From Stenopsyche tienmushanensis (Eukaryota; Arthropoda; Insecta; Trichoptera; Stenopsychidae), in the NCBI GenBank assembly GCA_008973525.1, contig WACJ01000061.1:744001-808000 (forward strand): DNA of 64,000 nucleotides, written 5' to 3'. The translations under genes were made by a program, and so were the position numbers. Positions 23,140 through 35,711 of the stretch are shown here, piece after piece (the first letter of the stretch is position 1; every line of letters starts with the position of its first letter). A model generated the notes under the pieces. The model saw nothing but the letters and a program-made list of their open reading frames with translations, was not told the DNA's origin and searched no databases.

Positions 23140-24617
23140 TATATATATTTAACTATAAATGACTACACATTTTCTGTAATACGATATTATTGTAATCTCT
23201 ATGAAGGAGGTCATCTGCTTGGATTTTGATTGTCCTCAAAAGTATTTCACGTTGGATATTTTCGAGTTTCACATCCCATGTGGCATGTGTATATATGGCA
23301 GTAGAAGACGGTTTGATTTCACATGTAACTGCATTCGGTTTCCTGGCCAGCATGCATGTGGGTCATAGACTGCACGCACGCCTCCGTGAAAGTGCTATCG
23401 TCTACACGTTCTAGTGCAGTAAGCTTCCTCGCTAACCTCGCATATAAATTACATCCTCTCCTCGAGTAATCCTTTCATTTTAATTAGCAAGCCCTGCAAC
23501 GGTCGAGGACATTTAACCGGAGCGCGCCCCGTTGCGTGCACCCCGTCGACTCCCCCTCGAGTGCGAAGCGTTGTATGTCGGGCGCCGAACCACCCCTCGT
23601 CTAAAATATTTACCGCCAAAACCGGCATTTGCATCTCCTACCATCGAGACTGCACATTAACCCGAGCAAACATTCGCTTCGAAACCCAAACATCTCGCTT
23701 TAAAAATACATCCACACCCAAATATCCAGAGCGAACCCCCTAGCGAACACACGCCATGTCGATGGCTGCATTTGCGTACGGAGCTTTCAATTTAACTAAT
23801 TTACGCTTTTCTGGGATATTTTGTGGGCGTTCCCCTTCACACTACACAATACGTTGCTGTACTATGACAGGGATTGTTCTTAGAACAATGCGATAGTGTT
23901 TATTGGTAGATTGCTTACCCTCGTAAACGAGCACGGTATTAATGAGCTTTCCAGAGGAGATGCGATTAGTGTTTTGCTCCCTCCAAGTCCGATTTTTCGC
24001 ATTACCTGATTAATTGAAAATTCATTGTTTCGCGCGAATAATAAATGTATTTCGAAGTCCCTACATTAAAGCGTTTTACCTCGAAATATGAATAATTCAA
24101 AGAGAAAATTTTCTGCATATTTTGGAGACACGAAGCAATTGTTTGCTTTTTAATTACGAACGTCGCCGCTTTTCTCGATCCGACTGTTTCTGCAAAAAAA
24201 GAAACAACGATCTTAAAAAAATACGGTTTCAAAGCACACCTACAGGCGCCGTAAGCTGGTTGTTAATTAATTCAAACACTCGTTCCATTGAAAATTTGCG
24301 ACCTGGCCTTAAAATTGTAAAGGTGTTTTTATAGAAAGTAAATGTAAAAAAGTTATGATTTTTGAATGTACCATTTTACAATACGCAGAACGTTCCATTT
24401 TATTGTGTCGTGTTGAATCAGAAACTATATAAAAAATCTTGAATTTTTCATTTGGGTTATTACAAAATGAGTATTGTATGATCGTGGTATTATATTAATT
24501 GAATTCGTATGAAAAATGTTATCGATTCTTACATAATTACATTCGAACTTGGTTATAACGAGTATGATTTTGCAAGAATATTTTTTATTGTTATGATTAA
24601 ATTCATATATTGTATCC
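23140..24617. other. Unassigned stretch with a GC/CpG-rich block at 23490-23760
   Basis: From about 23490 to 23760 the DNA is clearly GC- and CpG-richer, with ORFs on both strands (23449-23634 minus, 23561-23743 plus), neither with a recognisable domain. This pattern could be an exon, a 5'UTR or a promoter; the sequence alone does not decide. The rest shows nothing. Confidence 0.35.
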
Positions 24618-24922
24618 GAATTCCAGTGATTCATAAAGAGCATTCTTACACGTTGAGCTCAGAGACAGACCGAGACGCAGAGAGTATCTTGTGTACATCA
24701 TACGATTGTATAGATCCAAATGTATCGACTTCGAGTGTGTTTTTCATGTGTATTATTTATGTTTACTTGAATAAATGATCGAATATTATGTGCTATAAAC
24801 AGCGTTATTTATTTATGTACAAGCTTCATACACGATGCGACGGTTCTGACAGATAAATGGATTTGTGGCGGACATACAAATATAGCATCTAAGTTTATGA
24901 TGATTTAATATTAACTCAAAGG
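24618..24922 (+). repeat. Repeat B copy 2
   Basis: Starts GAATTCCAGTGATTCATAAA, then a GA-rich block (GAGACAGACCGAGACGCAGAG), then CAAGCTTCATACACGATGCG and GCATCTAAGTTTATGATGAT. It ends near CTCAAAGG, the decayed form of the CTACTCAAAG terminus. The ORF at 24509-24778 overlaps it by chance. Confidence 0.75.
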
Positions 24923-27144
24923 TTTAATTTGGGCGAAGAATACTCTTTGATCAGCTCCTATACGCATACAAATGTCAATAGCACTGCGATTTGCATACGG
25001 CACTCCATTTGATCATCGATCTCTTAATAAATATGACACATTTATTATTCAGATATTTCATCAATCAATGTATAACTCGATCGTATGCTAGATCACCCAG
25101 AATAATAGTGGCTTAATTTAAAAAAAAATGTAATTTGTAATTCGGTTCGAGCAAAAACGTAATTTGCATACTCAATTCGCCGTCGACGGAAATCGCACGA
25201 GTATACAGGGGGGCCGTCGCTGAAGTATTAACGCGTTTGATATCTGCATTCGGATATGCAGATTGAAATGTCCAACGTTCAATATTGTTCTGTTACAATG
25301 GTTTCGGCGCGTCTGCAAAAAAGGACAGGAAAAAAGGGAGTATTTCATGAAAGTGGCGCATGCATTGCAGCGCGAGCTCATCGACTCTTCCAATAGAACG
25401 GTCGACTCCGCATGTATCACTTTGAAGAATGTGCAGACGACAAACTCGAATTTATTTGTCGAACCGAATGCATTCCCCGAGGAGAAGAAGATTGTGACCT
25501 CCCCCCGGTGCCGACACGTCAACACTCCTTTATTTCTCGTATTTCCTGGAGCGGCTGCTGCGAAGTAACTGACGTATCTATGATTGGGTTATGGAAATTT
25601 GAAACGTGCAACGCTTTGTACCGCAGAAATATTGAACCATTTTCCGACCTATTTTCTTACTTGTACCGAGCGGATGTTATTTGCATGAGAAGGGATGAAA
25701 GAGATGCTGTTGACTACGTTTTTACTAACTGTATTATTTTTTCTTTGCAGGTAATGCCACTTTCGGATACAGCTTCTATGAATATAATCAATTGATTGAT
25801 TGGGTATGTTATGAAATTGTGCTAGTATGTTTTTCGTGTAGTTTGACTTATTTTTTAATTTCGAAAGTAATATCAGTGGTTGCCCTTACTTCATAAGTAT
25901 TTGTACTTCCCAAGTCTGATAACTTTGCAGAGTGCGATATTAAAAAGCAAGCAGGCCAATACATCAACTTGTCTCAGGGGCAATGTTGTTTTAAACGACT
26001 AGAGAAATTTTCATTCGCGCTTATATTATATCCATGAATAGTTAAAGTAGCTTTTTTTGTTGAGTTCAGGAAAAATTCCATACAGGCTAGAAGCATTCAT
26101 ATATTGTAGAAGTGAAAGATGCAATTTAACAATAAATATTTTAAAAACATGTATTATTCTCGTTGCCATAAGTAAATATAATAATACACTCCATAATACA
26201 TTTTTTGGAATACCTTTTTTTTACAATTTTCCAACAAATAAAAGTTTGGAGTTCAATCATTTGGACATCATCTTGATAGATAAAAAGGTTTTGCAGTGTA
26301 TTCCAATCAAAAAATTAATTATGTAAAGCAAATTTTCATTGTATTTTGATATACATCATGCTTTGATTAATTATAAAAACATAGTTTTGAATTACATAAA
26401 TCTTTTTAAAAAACTATATTTTTATACATTAAAATAGTGGTGAACCAGAAAGATAATTGCATTGATTATTCAGATTTCTAGTCGCATTGAGTACTTATGA
26501 AAGGGTTAATAAGTACTCGAATTATCTGATTTTATAACTACCCGAATTGCGTTCTGCTTCTTGTGTTTTGATAAATCGAAATTATGATATATTTCTATAG
26601 TAAAAAAAAGCAAGCTCCATGTTCCGCCACATTTTACATCAAAAACGTCTATGTTTCTAATGTAATGTTGCTATTTTCTGTTACGTGTGTTGAATTGAAG
26701 GCGACAAAATAGTGTGTAATTTTGCGATGTTTACGTTTCATTTTAGCGATTTTATAAGCAACAAAAAGGATTTTCTTATCGCATTAAAAGAAGCAGGGGG
26801 ATTTCGCCAAGAGCGTCATGTCAATTTATGTTCTTTTTATTTCCATTCTCTCGTTGTAAATTCTTTTTACAACCACTGTTATCCTGGATGAAAGCGCCTG
26901 AAGTTGGAAGATTGTATTTTTTCCCTTTGCCTCGTTAATGTCAGCATATTTATTAGCAAACTTTTCTCGCGGTGCAAAGTGCAATGAATTTCATAGGGTT
27001 TTTGTCACCGACGGCAATTTATCATCCGGAAGGCTTTAAGTGGAAAAGTTGCAATAATAAGCAGCGAAAACAGTCGCGTCGGACTGCAGACGATGCATTT
27101 AATTTCAGGTCTAGGAGTTAAATGCATCGCTTCGGGGTTGTCTT
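24923..27144. other. Unassigned stretch; overlapping ORFs at 25172-25795 not recognised
   Basis: Between 25172 and 25795 three ORFs of 101-127 codons overlap on both strands in DNA that is slightly GC-richer than average. None shows a known domain. TTTCTTTGCAG at 25740-25750 resembles a splice acceptor but no convincing exon follows. A short inverted repeat GAGTACTTA/TAAGTACTC (26489-26497 and 26510-26518) encloses GGGTTAA. Otherwise nothing. Confidence 0.35.
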
Positions 27145-27696
27145 TTAATCTGTGTGGACGCATTTGTCGAAGATAAGTTTATTTGACCGACACGAGTAGG
27201 GACGCTGCAAAAACAAGTCTTGCGGAGGAAACTCTTCGTCCGGACGATAACTAACCCCAAGTGGCAAGTCGGAGCCAAAGCTGTATGTCTCGAACTGCAG
27301 AATTGTTTTCTTTGACAGGCGGCTAAAGTAAAAAGTACGAGTAAACTCCAATCTCGGGTCCGCCTTCGACCAATTTAAGTTTTCAATTCCGTTCCGCGAT
27401 TGCGAACATAGGAATCCTTTGTACACTTCTCCCAGTTCTTCCGTGTCAAATTTTATCTCCGGTGGATTTTGAGAGACTTTATCCACCCTAAAACGGTCGC
27501 CGATCGCGGAATCGATCTTCGCGTTAAATAAAATATCCCTTTCGAGAGGATCTCCTGTTATTATTATGTTTTTTCTTCGGCCCAAGTGGTTTGTTTTTTC
27601 CCTTACGCACACAACCCTTCGTAATAATGTCAACGTTTTGCTCCGTTCGCCTTTGGCAACTTCATCTCCCGTGCCTTCGAATAATAGAAATGTCAA
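27145..27696 (-). CDS. Unrecognised 183-codon ORF (hypothetical)
   Basis: The longest open frame in the window, on the minus strand, in DNA that is GC-richer than its flanks. The translation is mixed and fairly hydrophilic, with charged stretches such as IIITGDPLERDILF and EIKFDTEELGEVYKGF, few low-complexity runs, and no signal peptide or membrane segment. This composition looks more protein-like than the other ORFs here. I recognise no family or catalytic motif, and there is no neighbour to place it in a pathway. The first ATG at 27694-27696 is taken by default; an upstream intron is possible. It may be a single-exon host gene, an internal exon of a larger gene, a decayed element, or chance; length is the main argument for it. 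Confidence 0.3.
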   Translation of the reverse strand: MTFLLFEGTGDEVAKGERSKTLTLLRRVVCVREKTNHLGRRKNIIITGDPLERDILFNAKIDSAIGDRFRVDKVSQNPPEIKFDTEELGEVYKGFLCSQSRNGIENLNWSKADPRLEFTRTFYFSRLSKKTILQFETYSFGSDLPLGVSYRPDEEFPPQDLFLQRPYSCRSNKLIFDKCVHTD

Positions 27697-28914
27697 ATTG
27701 TATAGTTATGTGATGCTTTATCCGATATTATACGATGTTTAATAGGAATCTGTATGGCCTTCCTGCTAGTTTCGGGACATTACGTAGTTCTTCCACGTTT
27801 CTCTGCAAGTAAACACGTCTATACGTCGCGTAGTTTCGACTGTTATCAATTTGCTTAGCACGCATTTTTGTTTTGGCTCGAATATTGCAGTCCCGCCAGA
27901 ACGAGGAACGAATTATTAAGGAGATTTGTGTAATTATTCCCCAAATAAATTTGATTCCCATATTCTCGAGTAAGTAAACACATAGGTTAAATATAACTAA
28001 ATTTTGAGCGAAATCTTTCACAAAGACATTATAGAGAATTTATCTTTCATTTAAACAAATATTTTACATTTTGATCATTGATAGTTCATTGACTGTATCA
28101 AAAATACAGACGACAGTGTGCTCCTTGCTATTAGTAATATACGCCTACAACATTTATTTTTAAGTAAAATATACAAGTCACAGTATCGACATTGACAATA
28201 AAGTCGATAAATACGTTATAAAACGGAAACGAGTCGATATAAATATCTAGAATGTTGGATAAATTAGAAATAGGATCACTGCCAAAATGTAAAGTTTCAG
28301 ATTGAGATGACTCGAAATAGCTTCATCTAAATGAAGATTTGTTTCACTAATGGCGCTGTTAAGATAATAATTGCGTGACCATACAGTAACGGTATATATC
28401 ACTGTCTATTATCTAGTCTCTTTATTTATATTTGAATATGAAATTCAAATAATGTTTTATCGGCATGATGAAAATTATTTCATGAATACTTATGGTAATT
28501 GCAGGTAATTTTAATGAATTAATAATTTTGCTGCAATGATAACGTAATAACTTTTTTCGGATGCTTATTACACGAATATAATTCAATGCTAAATGTTTGC
28601 TTGATCATCAAGCCACGCTCGTTATAACCGAAATGATATATACATTTATACAACGAAATTTATGTAAATCGGGACACAGGATCTTCCCATTTATTTCGCT
28701 CACTCATCGAATAAAAAAATTGTCACTGAATATCATTGAGGCGTATTTATTGTAATGCATGGATAAGGAAAAATATTTGACCGTAACAATAAAACAAGGA
28801 TACGTGATACATATACAGATAATTAATGGGAATTGCATTACCTTATCGTTTAAGGAAAACTTGAGGATAACCGATTTAACAAACTACAACGGCTACCGTG
28901 AATTTGGATGGAGG
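27697..28914. other. Non-coding stretch, nothing recognised
   Basis: AT-rich sequence with a 97-codon minus ORF (27728-28021) lacking recognisable features. No repeat shared with the rest of the window before the hAT copy at 28915. Confidence 0.5.
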
Positions 28915-29561
28915 TAGGGAATCCAATCCCGGGATCCCAGATAGCTTTCGGTGCTCATGAACCCCGGTATTAGTACACGTAATCCCGAAAAATTCGGGAT
29001 TGAAGGCTACTAAATCGAGACATTCCCGACGAAATCTGGACGCTTGGAAACAGTGGCGTAACTACTAATTAGCGAGCTTAGGCGACGCCTAGAGGCAGTA
29101 ACTGTCTATGTATACATATATGTTTTTCAAATTGTTATATTAATATTTTCCTACCGGTGATGTATTTACTACACCTCGACTCTAATAATGGGAATATTGA
29201 TATGAAATATAATAGATACGGGGTTAAGAATTTTTGTATTCCTCCGTAATATTATATAACTAGGAATCACATCAAAGTATTATAGTATACAAGTATTCAT
29301 CTGCAGCGACGGAAATAAATAATTTGTCAGGAAATCGGGAATTTTGCTAGTTTTAATCCGTGTCTCAGCAGAAAGGCATTTTAGCCGTCGCATTGATGGT
29401 GTTATACGAAAATGGGGTCTCACGCGGTCTTCAAATTTATTAATTTAATTTCTTAGATTATTGAAAATCCCGGTCCCGGGATACCAGGACTGATCCCGGG
29501 ATGGTCTAATGCAATTTCGTAATTCCGGGATCGAAATTTTGGGTCGGGATTGGATTCCCTA
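28915..29561 (+). mobile_element. hAT-family element copy 3, 647 bp with both ends (non-autonomous)
   Basis: Left end TAGGGAATCCAATCCC and right end GGGATTGGATTCCCTA are perfect inverted repeats over 16 bp. The flanking 8-mers GATGGAGG (28907-28914) and GTTGCAGG (29562-29569) match at 6 of 8 positions, as a decayed 8-bp hAT target duplication would. Both subterminal regions carry CCCGGGA-type words. Internally it keeps the 5' non-coding block and a few codons before the dimerisation domain, then jumps to the right subterminal region, so the transposase gene is deleted. It is a MITE-type derivative moved in trans. Confidence 0.88.
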
Positions 29562-29569
29562 GTTGCAGG

Positions 29570-31189
29570 TCATGAACCTGTAATAAAAGATCACCATCAA
29601 GAACAAGCTTAATTTAGTCTTTATTATTAATGGAATAAAATGCACGCCGATATGTATAATTATATAAACTGATAAAGCATTACGTTTCCATTTTGTGTTT
29701 GTAAAAAACGTAATAACGTAGAAATCGATGAAAATCACATTTCCCCATCGGCTTAAAACAGTATCTGACCTCATTTTTATGTGCAATAACTTTAATCTCT
29801 CATTTTTACACTTCTTATATCTTGCGCGCTGAGCCTGAAATCTCAATTCTCAGCGGTTATCGCATTTTTCCATGTTTTTTTTTTCCGCTTTTTATACGCT
29901 TTTATCTCTGCCACGGAGGCCGAAGACCGTGTATAATATGAAGAAATCTTAATATTTTCCAATATCGCTCCCTTTCATTATTCCCTTATTTTTTGTTTCG
30001 AGTGCTACCGTTTATGTGAAGTGGATGTTACTTAGGCGTAAGCGCTTTTTATCGGTTTCTCTGTCGATTTTAATTGAAGGAATGGCGGGGACGTATTTTC
30101 GGAGGCTTTTGGCAAATAATGGATTTGAATTTATTTCGCATGCTCGGAGGATCGAATGTTTTTTGTCATGCTAATCGAGTTTTGTGAATCTCTATTCGAA
30201 GTAGTCCAGAGTGACGAACGTCTTTAATATAAGGTCGTAAGTCTTGTCATCTAAATTGCAGGAGAAAATTGGTTAGAGTAGGCGATACCAATTGGCTCAC
30301 CCCATAAGCCGTTGTCTTTGCGGCTATTCGACAGATTGATGGTTTGTTTACGCAGCTCTATCGGTCTCGGGGGTATATTCAATCTCGATCGATGAACCCT
30401 TATTGGAATTAACACGATAGGAAATGTTTACCGCTTCAAATTAATTATCCTCTTATTTGGAACACTTTGTTTTTATTGAATATTTTTTGTCAATGCCAAT
30501 TTTTCATTTTTAATCCAATACATGTAATCAAGATAATACATTGCTACGTATTTGACAAATACTCTGTGAATTGTACTCTAGATGTATAAGATTGGGTCTC
30601 ATTACTTCTGAGAGACACGAAAGGTTTCCAGCATAGAAAAAGGGACTGCACGAACTATCGCAATGAAATCATTAGCGAGAAGTAAGAAATCATAATCATC
30701 ATCGTCCCAATGGAGTCGACTACATAACAAAGGACTTTTTATATTAGTTTTCTTTTGATTATATCCTCAACCATACTTTTTTCTAATTTCGTTCATCCAA
30801 CTAGCTATCGATCAATTCTTTTGTTGGGTAATGTCTCTAGTAAATCATTTTATGATGACCTTTATCCATACATTTTTCACGCATTCACCTTACAACATGA
30901 CCTGAACATTATCATGTCATAATTTTATCAATATACTGTGATTCTTTGAATTTGAATTTATTACAATCTTCATACTTTAAGAATTAAAGCGCATTCTGAT
31001 ACACAGAGTGCATTTTTTGATATAGCAATTTAGAATTAATCTTGTATTAATTTCTTTATATTTCTGATTCAGTATCATGAAAACAACATCTATATATCTT
31101 AGACTTAAGAGAACTCACAGATTAGATCCATGAGAACACGCTACGCCATAGGGATATGCCACTGCTAGTGTAAAAGCGATTTTAGGATG
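29570..31189. other. Non-coding stretch, nothing recognised
   Basis: AT-rich DNA; one 95-codon minus ORF (29559-29846) starts within the hAT flank and has no domain. No repeats detected. Confidence 0.5.
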
Positions 31190-31420
31190 TAGCGTCACGT
31201 AGGTCTTCACCCTAGCTCGATATTACCCTTGCGATGTAATGAGGAACTGAACTCTACATACCCCAGAAAGCTCTTTCTACTAAAGTCGATTTAGTTATCT
31301 TGAAAAACTTTTCATTACCACCCGTAAATAACTGATCAGCCTTTAAAAACTACCAACATTCCCTATCAAGATGGCTGCAAAAGCGCCTTTCGATCCGCTC
31401 ACTCAAGGCAGATCCTTAAT
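31190..31420 (-). repeat. Repeat G fragment, copy 3
   Basis: In reverse complement it carries GAAAGAGCTTTCTGG, then CTAGGGTGAAGACCTACGTG, aligning with GGCTTTCTGGAG and CTAGGGTGAAGTCCTACGTT at 39985-40045. Its other end (GCAAAAGCGCCTTTCGATCC, 31378-31397) matches copy 1 at 2355. It therefore links the two ends of the family. Confidence 0.6.
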
Positions 31421-33649
31421 GAGCTTTCAAATTGAAACACGAAAATCATGTTGCTCTCAATATCGACCATGCGAGGAGTTCCTTTCCTACAAATAGTTAT
31501 TGAAAAAGTCTTGCTGATACATTCTTATGAAAAACATTTCCATAATATTGTATGTTATTAGTATTAAATTGTAAACTCTTGATTTATATGCTATCAGTAT
31601 AATATTTTTGCATGGTTAAGTATGCGTTATCTAAAAATTCATATCGCATTATGAACTTTAACCAGTTAATGTCATTTTATGAATGCACGTTATCCAGGGA
31701 TAGACGCTGACGAGCTTCGGTGGCTTAATGAGCCGTATTACTCCTGTCCTAGAATCGATTTTTATTCTACGACGACAAAAAGGCTGGGGGGTGGCGATAG
31801 AGTTCCGTGTTCCCTAAGTCGAAGGATATTATCAATTTTCACTTCCTGCGGAGCGGATCTTCGCCTAATCTGTCGCACGAGCGAAGGCAGGAAAAGGTGA
31901 ATCACAAGTGAATGCCTTTTTTTCCCGTCAACCCCCAGTAGAATTGGTCATTTCCGAAAAACTTATAACTCAATTCTATAGCCATGTTTTGGACAAATTT
32001 TGCTCTGACCCCTAATAATATTTCGAGTCTTTCTAAATTGCATATTCTTATTGAATTCAACGAATGCGGATGGTTCGTTGTATATGAAATAAATTGCGAT
32101 CGAGCCAAATGATAGATTTATGATTGCGCGGATGTTAACTGTGCCGAAGCATTACTTTGCGCCTTCTAGTGCATGTTAACAGCTCATTTGAATACTTTTT
32201 TTCCAATAGTAACAGCATATTAAGGCAGTAACCTCGGCCTTCTCATCCGCCGGTGCCGGTTTCCCAACCCTCGAATTTCCACTCCCCATAAGTGGATGTA
32301 GGCTCCCGGGTCTCCCCGCGATCATTGGGTTATTGAGGCGTTGCTTCGTCCCATCCCCCTAAGTCCTCCCTCTCGCGCATCATGTTTTCTGCTTCATTTC
32401 TTGTCAGCTGTGCGAAATGCTAAAATGAACTTCGCCTTTAATACACCCTTATATATTCTACACGAACATCTCGGCATTATGAAGACGTCCAAGCTAAAGT
32501 TTTTAAAGTCCAATTTTGACCGTTAATCTACGTCGATTACCGTCATTAATAATGCATTTCGCTAAAAACGCGCACAATTTACACGGTGCATCGCACTTCA
32601 ATGCCATTAGGTATGTGCGAGAATTACGCTAATTTTCAATTGTACACTCTAACTGGGCAATTACTTTAATAACTGACTTGCAGTTTCTTGTATGATTGGT
32701 CATGATGTAATCCGAGGGTTAACAACGTGGAATATTTTTTACCGAGCCATTACGATCATTAGTACTACTGTTACCATGGAGACTTGCTTCTTTATCGAGC
32801 TCCAATTCGTTCTGCACTCGGTCTAATTAATTGACATTTTTCGTTATTAGTTTAAAATTTATCTCAAAAAGCGGAGCATATATCTTTAAATGTCTCTGGA
32901 GTAGAAGTTGGCCCTCGTGTGTGCTTTTGAGACCCTCGGGGGCTGCTGCTCGGCGAACCGTTGAGTTCGCCGTTTTTCCTTGTCGCCTGGGCCAGCTCTT
33001 TGTTTGCTTAGCAATCCCGGTTCGCATTTACTAACAGGGAAAGGGTAAACGAATACAACTATCGTACCGTGCTATGTTCCACCATAGCAGACGACTTGAA
33101 AATAAACCAACTTATTGATTTTTAAAGTCGCAATTTAGTAATACCTTTGGAATAAGACGACATACCTCGGACAGAATAAAACGACTTAATATCATTATAG
33201 AATAAAGACGGTGATTTAGTGAACAATAGAATCAATTGTATTAATTTGTAAATCGCTCCATTTGACAGATTTACTTGGCAAGTCACTTGACAAGTCATGT
33301 GGATGGATCAGAATTACTACGGCTAAAAATCGTCGTACGATATGTCAATTAAAATAAATACTTTAATGGATTTATTTTTATAATGCAATACAAGGACAGT
33401 ATAATCTCCACAGTGTAAAAATAATTGATCCATGGTCAAGTGTTGGTATTATGGCTTAGGTCCTGGACTCAAAAATATCATACTAACAAATTTAGGAGAT
33501 CGGATTTACACTCGGATTACTTGTGGGAGTAGAAAATCAGCATCATTCACTGCCACTCACTGAATACAGGAAGAGGTTATCTCTTCTATATAAATTAGTT
33601 GGAAAAATATATCTATTAGTTGGAATATTATTTTTTTAAGTTTTATTGC
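31421..33649. other. Non-coding stretch with a GC-richer patch at 32220-32345
   Basis: 32220-32345 is GC-rich but has no clear frame. Small overlapping ORFs around 32827-33034 on both strands show no domain. Nothing else was recognised. Confidence 0.45.
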
Positions 33650-33830
33650 GTTTTTGGCCCTTTCGCCGTCGCCTGGGAGCCCGCAATCTTCGTCGCGGCT
33701 GAAGGACCTCGATGAAAAGGATGGAAACATCCGCCCCTTAGTATCGATAGGGCTCCGCAGCCTCGACATGGACTCGCAGCATACGACGGAAATTCTTACA
33801 TTCGTCTTGCAACCCTCAGGATCTACCCCT
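33650..33830 (+). repeat. Repeat G fragment, copy 4
   Basis: Shares GACCTCGATGAAAAGGATGG, ATAGGGCTCCRCAGYCYCGA, GACTCGCAGCATACGA, GACGGAAAT, and ATTCGTCTTGCAACCCT with 40130-40215 and 40398-40415. In the second copy about 190 bp separate the last two blocks, so one copy carries an insertion or the other a deletion. Confidence 0.65.
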
Positions 33831-34830
33831 ATCGTTTCTATGTATCAGAATACGTGCTGCTATATGATATTGATCCTGTATGTACAATACTTAAATACAT
33901 TTTGATATAATCATCAATATTAATGGATCGGTTGAATGACACCGTACAATGATGCAAATTGCTTTTTTTTAAAGTACATTGTACGTATGCTTCGTTCTTT
34001 TTTTGTCGTTCTGCCGTAATTTCTTTGTCTCTCGATGTTTACAGGTATAAATTCGAACCGCGAGATAAATATGGGTACATTTTAAAAGTGGCTATGATTC
34101 ATGATAGGTCAACCACTTACACTGGATCTCGCTCATCGTGCTGCATATGTTGGAAGTGATTTGCGAGCGTATTCGGTATCGGATTACGTATCTTGTATCT
34201 TCCATAATAACCTTTGTTCCCGACGACTTCCAGGGCTCATCACGCGGTTCGTCAAGCAAAATAATCGTCTATGCACGGTGTTAAGTGTTGAATTTTTCGT
34301 TTTTCCCAAACAGAAAATGTCGATTACTGTGTCGGCTAATTAAACACCGTTTTTTAAAGTGGAAATACACTCGTTCTGTGTTATCTCCGGATCCGCGATT
34401 GTCGCCTTGTTTTCTCTCCGATTATTACTCACTACCGTTTTGATGATGACTTTGTTATTTTGTTGCGGTTTGTAGACCCTTTGTCGATGAAATCAGATGT
34501 TTTGGTTTGGTGCAGGCCTTTATTTGATCGTTTGTTTTTTTTGTTCTTGAGTTTTTGGACCTTGAACGGGATTATTCGCATGTATGCAAATAGGATACAT
34601 GCGTCAAGGTGGACTACAATTTAATGCGCTGCATTCGATTGTTGCATGAACAAACAGACAATATGCTTGCGCACTTACAATCATAAAAAACATGTTTTTA
34701 TACCATGGCCTGCATCTCGTTTCCTGTATCGGCGAAATTTCCTCAATCTATTCATAAGGCAAAATTTAAAATACATATGAAATCTTCTTGGCATATATTT
34801 ATTGCGTTGATATGACAACCTTCATGAAGC
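33831..34830. other. Non-coding stretch, nothing recognised
   Basis: ORFs of 60-83 codons without domains; no repeats recognised. Confidence 0.5.
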
Positions 34831-34900
34831 CTTTTAGTAGTGAACTAATTTTAAATCATCATATACTTAGATGCTATATTTGTATGTCTGCCACTTATCC
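34831..34900 (-). repeat. Repeat B fragment, copy 6 (truncated)
   Basis: About 70 bp matching the start of the copy at 50278 (TAGTGARCTAATTTTAAA, CTTAGATGCTATATTTG, CTGCCACTTATC). It breaks off 7 bp before the hAT copy that follows. Confidence 0.65.
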
Positions 34901-34907
34901 ATCCATT

Positions 34908-35711
34908 GTCCATTTGTTTAATATAAAAAATAACTTGAAGGCGAAGGAATTTATTTATTTATTTAAATAGACAAATAAAACAATAAAAAAAAATATTATT
35001 TTAAAAATATGCCCGAAGTAACACCAAAGCATCGAGTTTAGTCTGTATCTGATGTTGGAAGCCAGGCAACTTGCTATTGAAAATGCACGCTCAGCCTCCA
35101 CACTCATTGGAGGTATCGTCATCAGATATTTAAATGCTAGTTCGAGTTGATGATCGCGTAAGCCCCCATTTTCATAAAACACCATCAATGCGACGGTTAA
35201 AATTCCTTTTTGCTGAGACAAAAACTCGTAATATTCCCGATTTCCCGACAAATTATTTATTTCCGTCGCTGCAGATGAAAACTTATATACTATAATACTT
35301 TGATGTGGTTCGTATTTATATTACGGAGGAATACAAAAAATCTGAACCGCGTATCTATTATATTTCATATCGATATTCCCATTGTTAGAGTCGAGGTGTA
35401 GTAAATACATCACCGGTAGGGAAGATTAATATAACAATTTGAAAAACATACGTGTACGCTATATATTTATACATAGATTAGACAATTACTACCCCTAGGC
35501 GTCGCCTAAGCTCGGCAATTAGTAGTTACGCCACTGTTTCCAAGCATCCAGATTTCGGCCATAATGTCTCGATTTAGTAGCCTTCGTCGTGGTGATGAGG
35601 TGTACGATTTCTGTCAGATAAAAATTTCAATCTCGAATTTATCGGGATTACGTTTACTAATCCCGGGATTCATGAGCACCTAAAACTGTTCGGGATCCCG
35701 GGATTGGATTC
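34908..35711 (-). mobile_element. hAT-family element copy 4, truncated at its 3' end
   Basis: Reverse orientation. It lacks the terminal TCCCGGGA cluster on the transposase-proximal side, beginning at GTCCATTTGTTTAATATAA. It keeps the C-terminal coding segment, the 5' non-coding block and the distal subterminal cluster (35640-35711), where the terminal repeat is decayed to GGATTGGATTCA. Repeat B lies 7 bp away at 34900. Confidence 0.83.
34955..35251 (-). pseudogene. hAT transposase C-terminal fragment
   Basis: The minus frame reads LELAFKYLMTIPPMSVEAE, then RAFSIASCLASNIRYRL, the hAT dimerisation signature. It is preceded by about 40 residues including SGNREYYEFLSQQKGIL that also appear in the other copies, so this is the longest C-terminal piece here. 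A frameshift or deletion after the Arg-rich end leads to unrelated sequence. No catalytic core is present. The apparent start is an internal Met of the original protein. Confidence 0.88.

Noticed and set aside
25172..25795. Overlapping ORFs of 101-127 codons on both strands
   Set aside because: None shows a motif; the frames contradict each other and the splice-like TTTGCAG leads to no clear exon.
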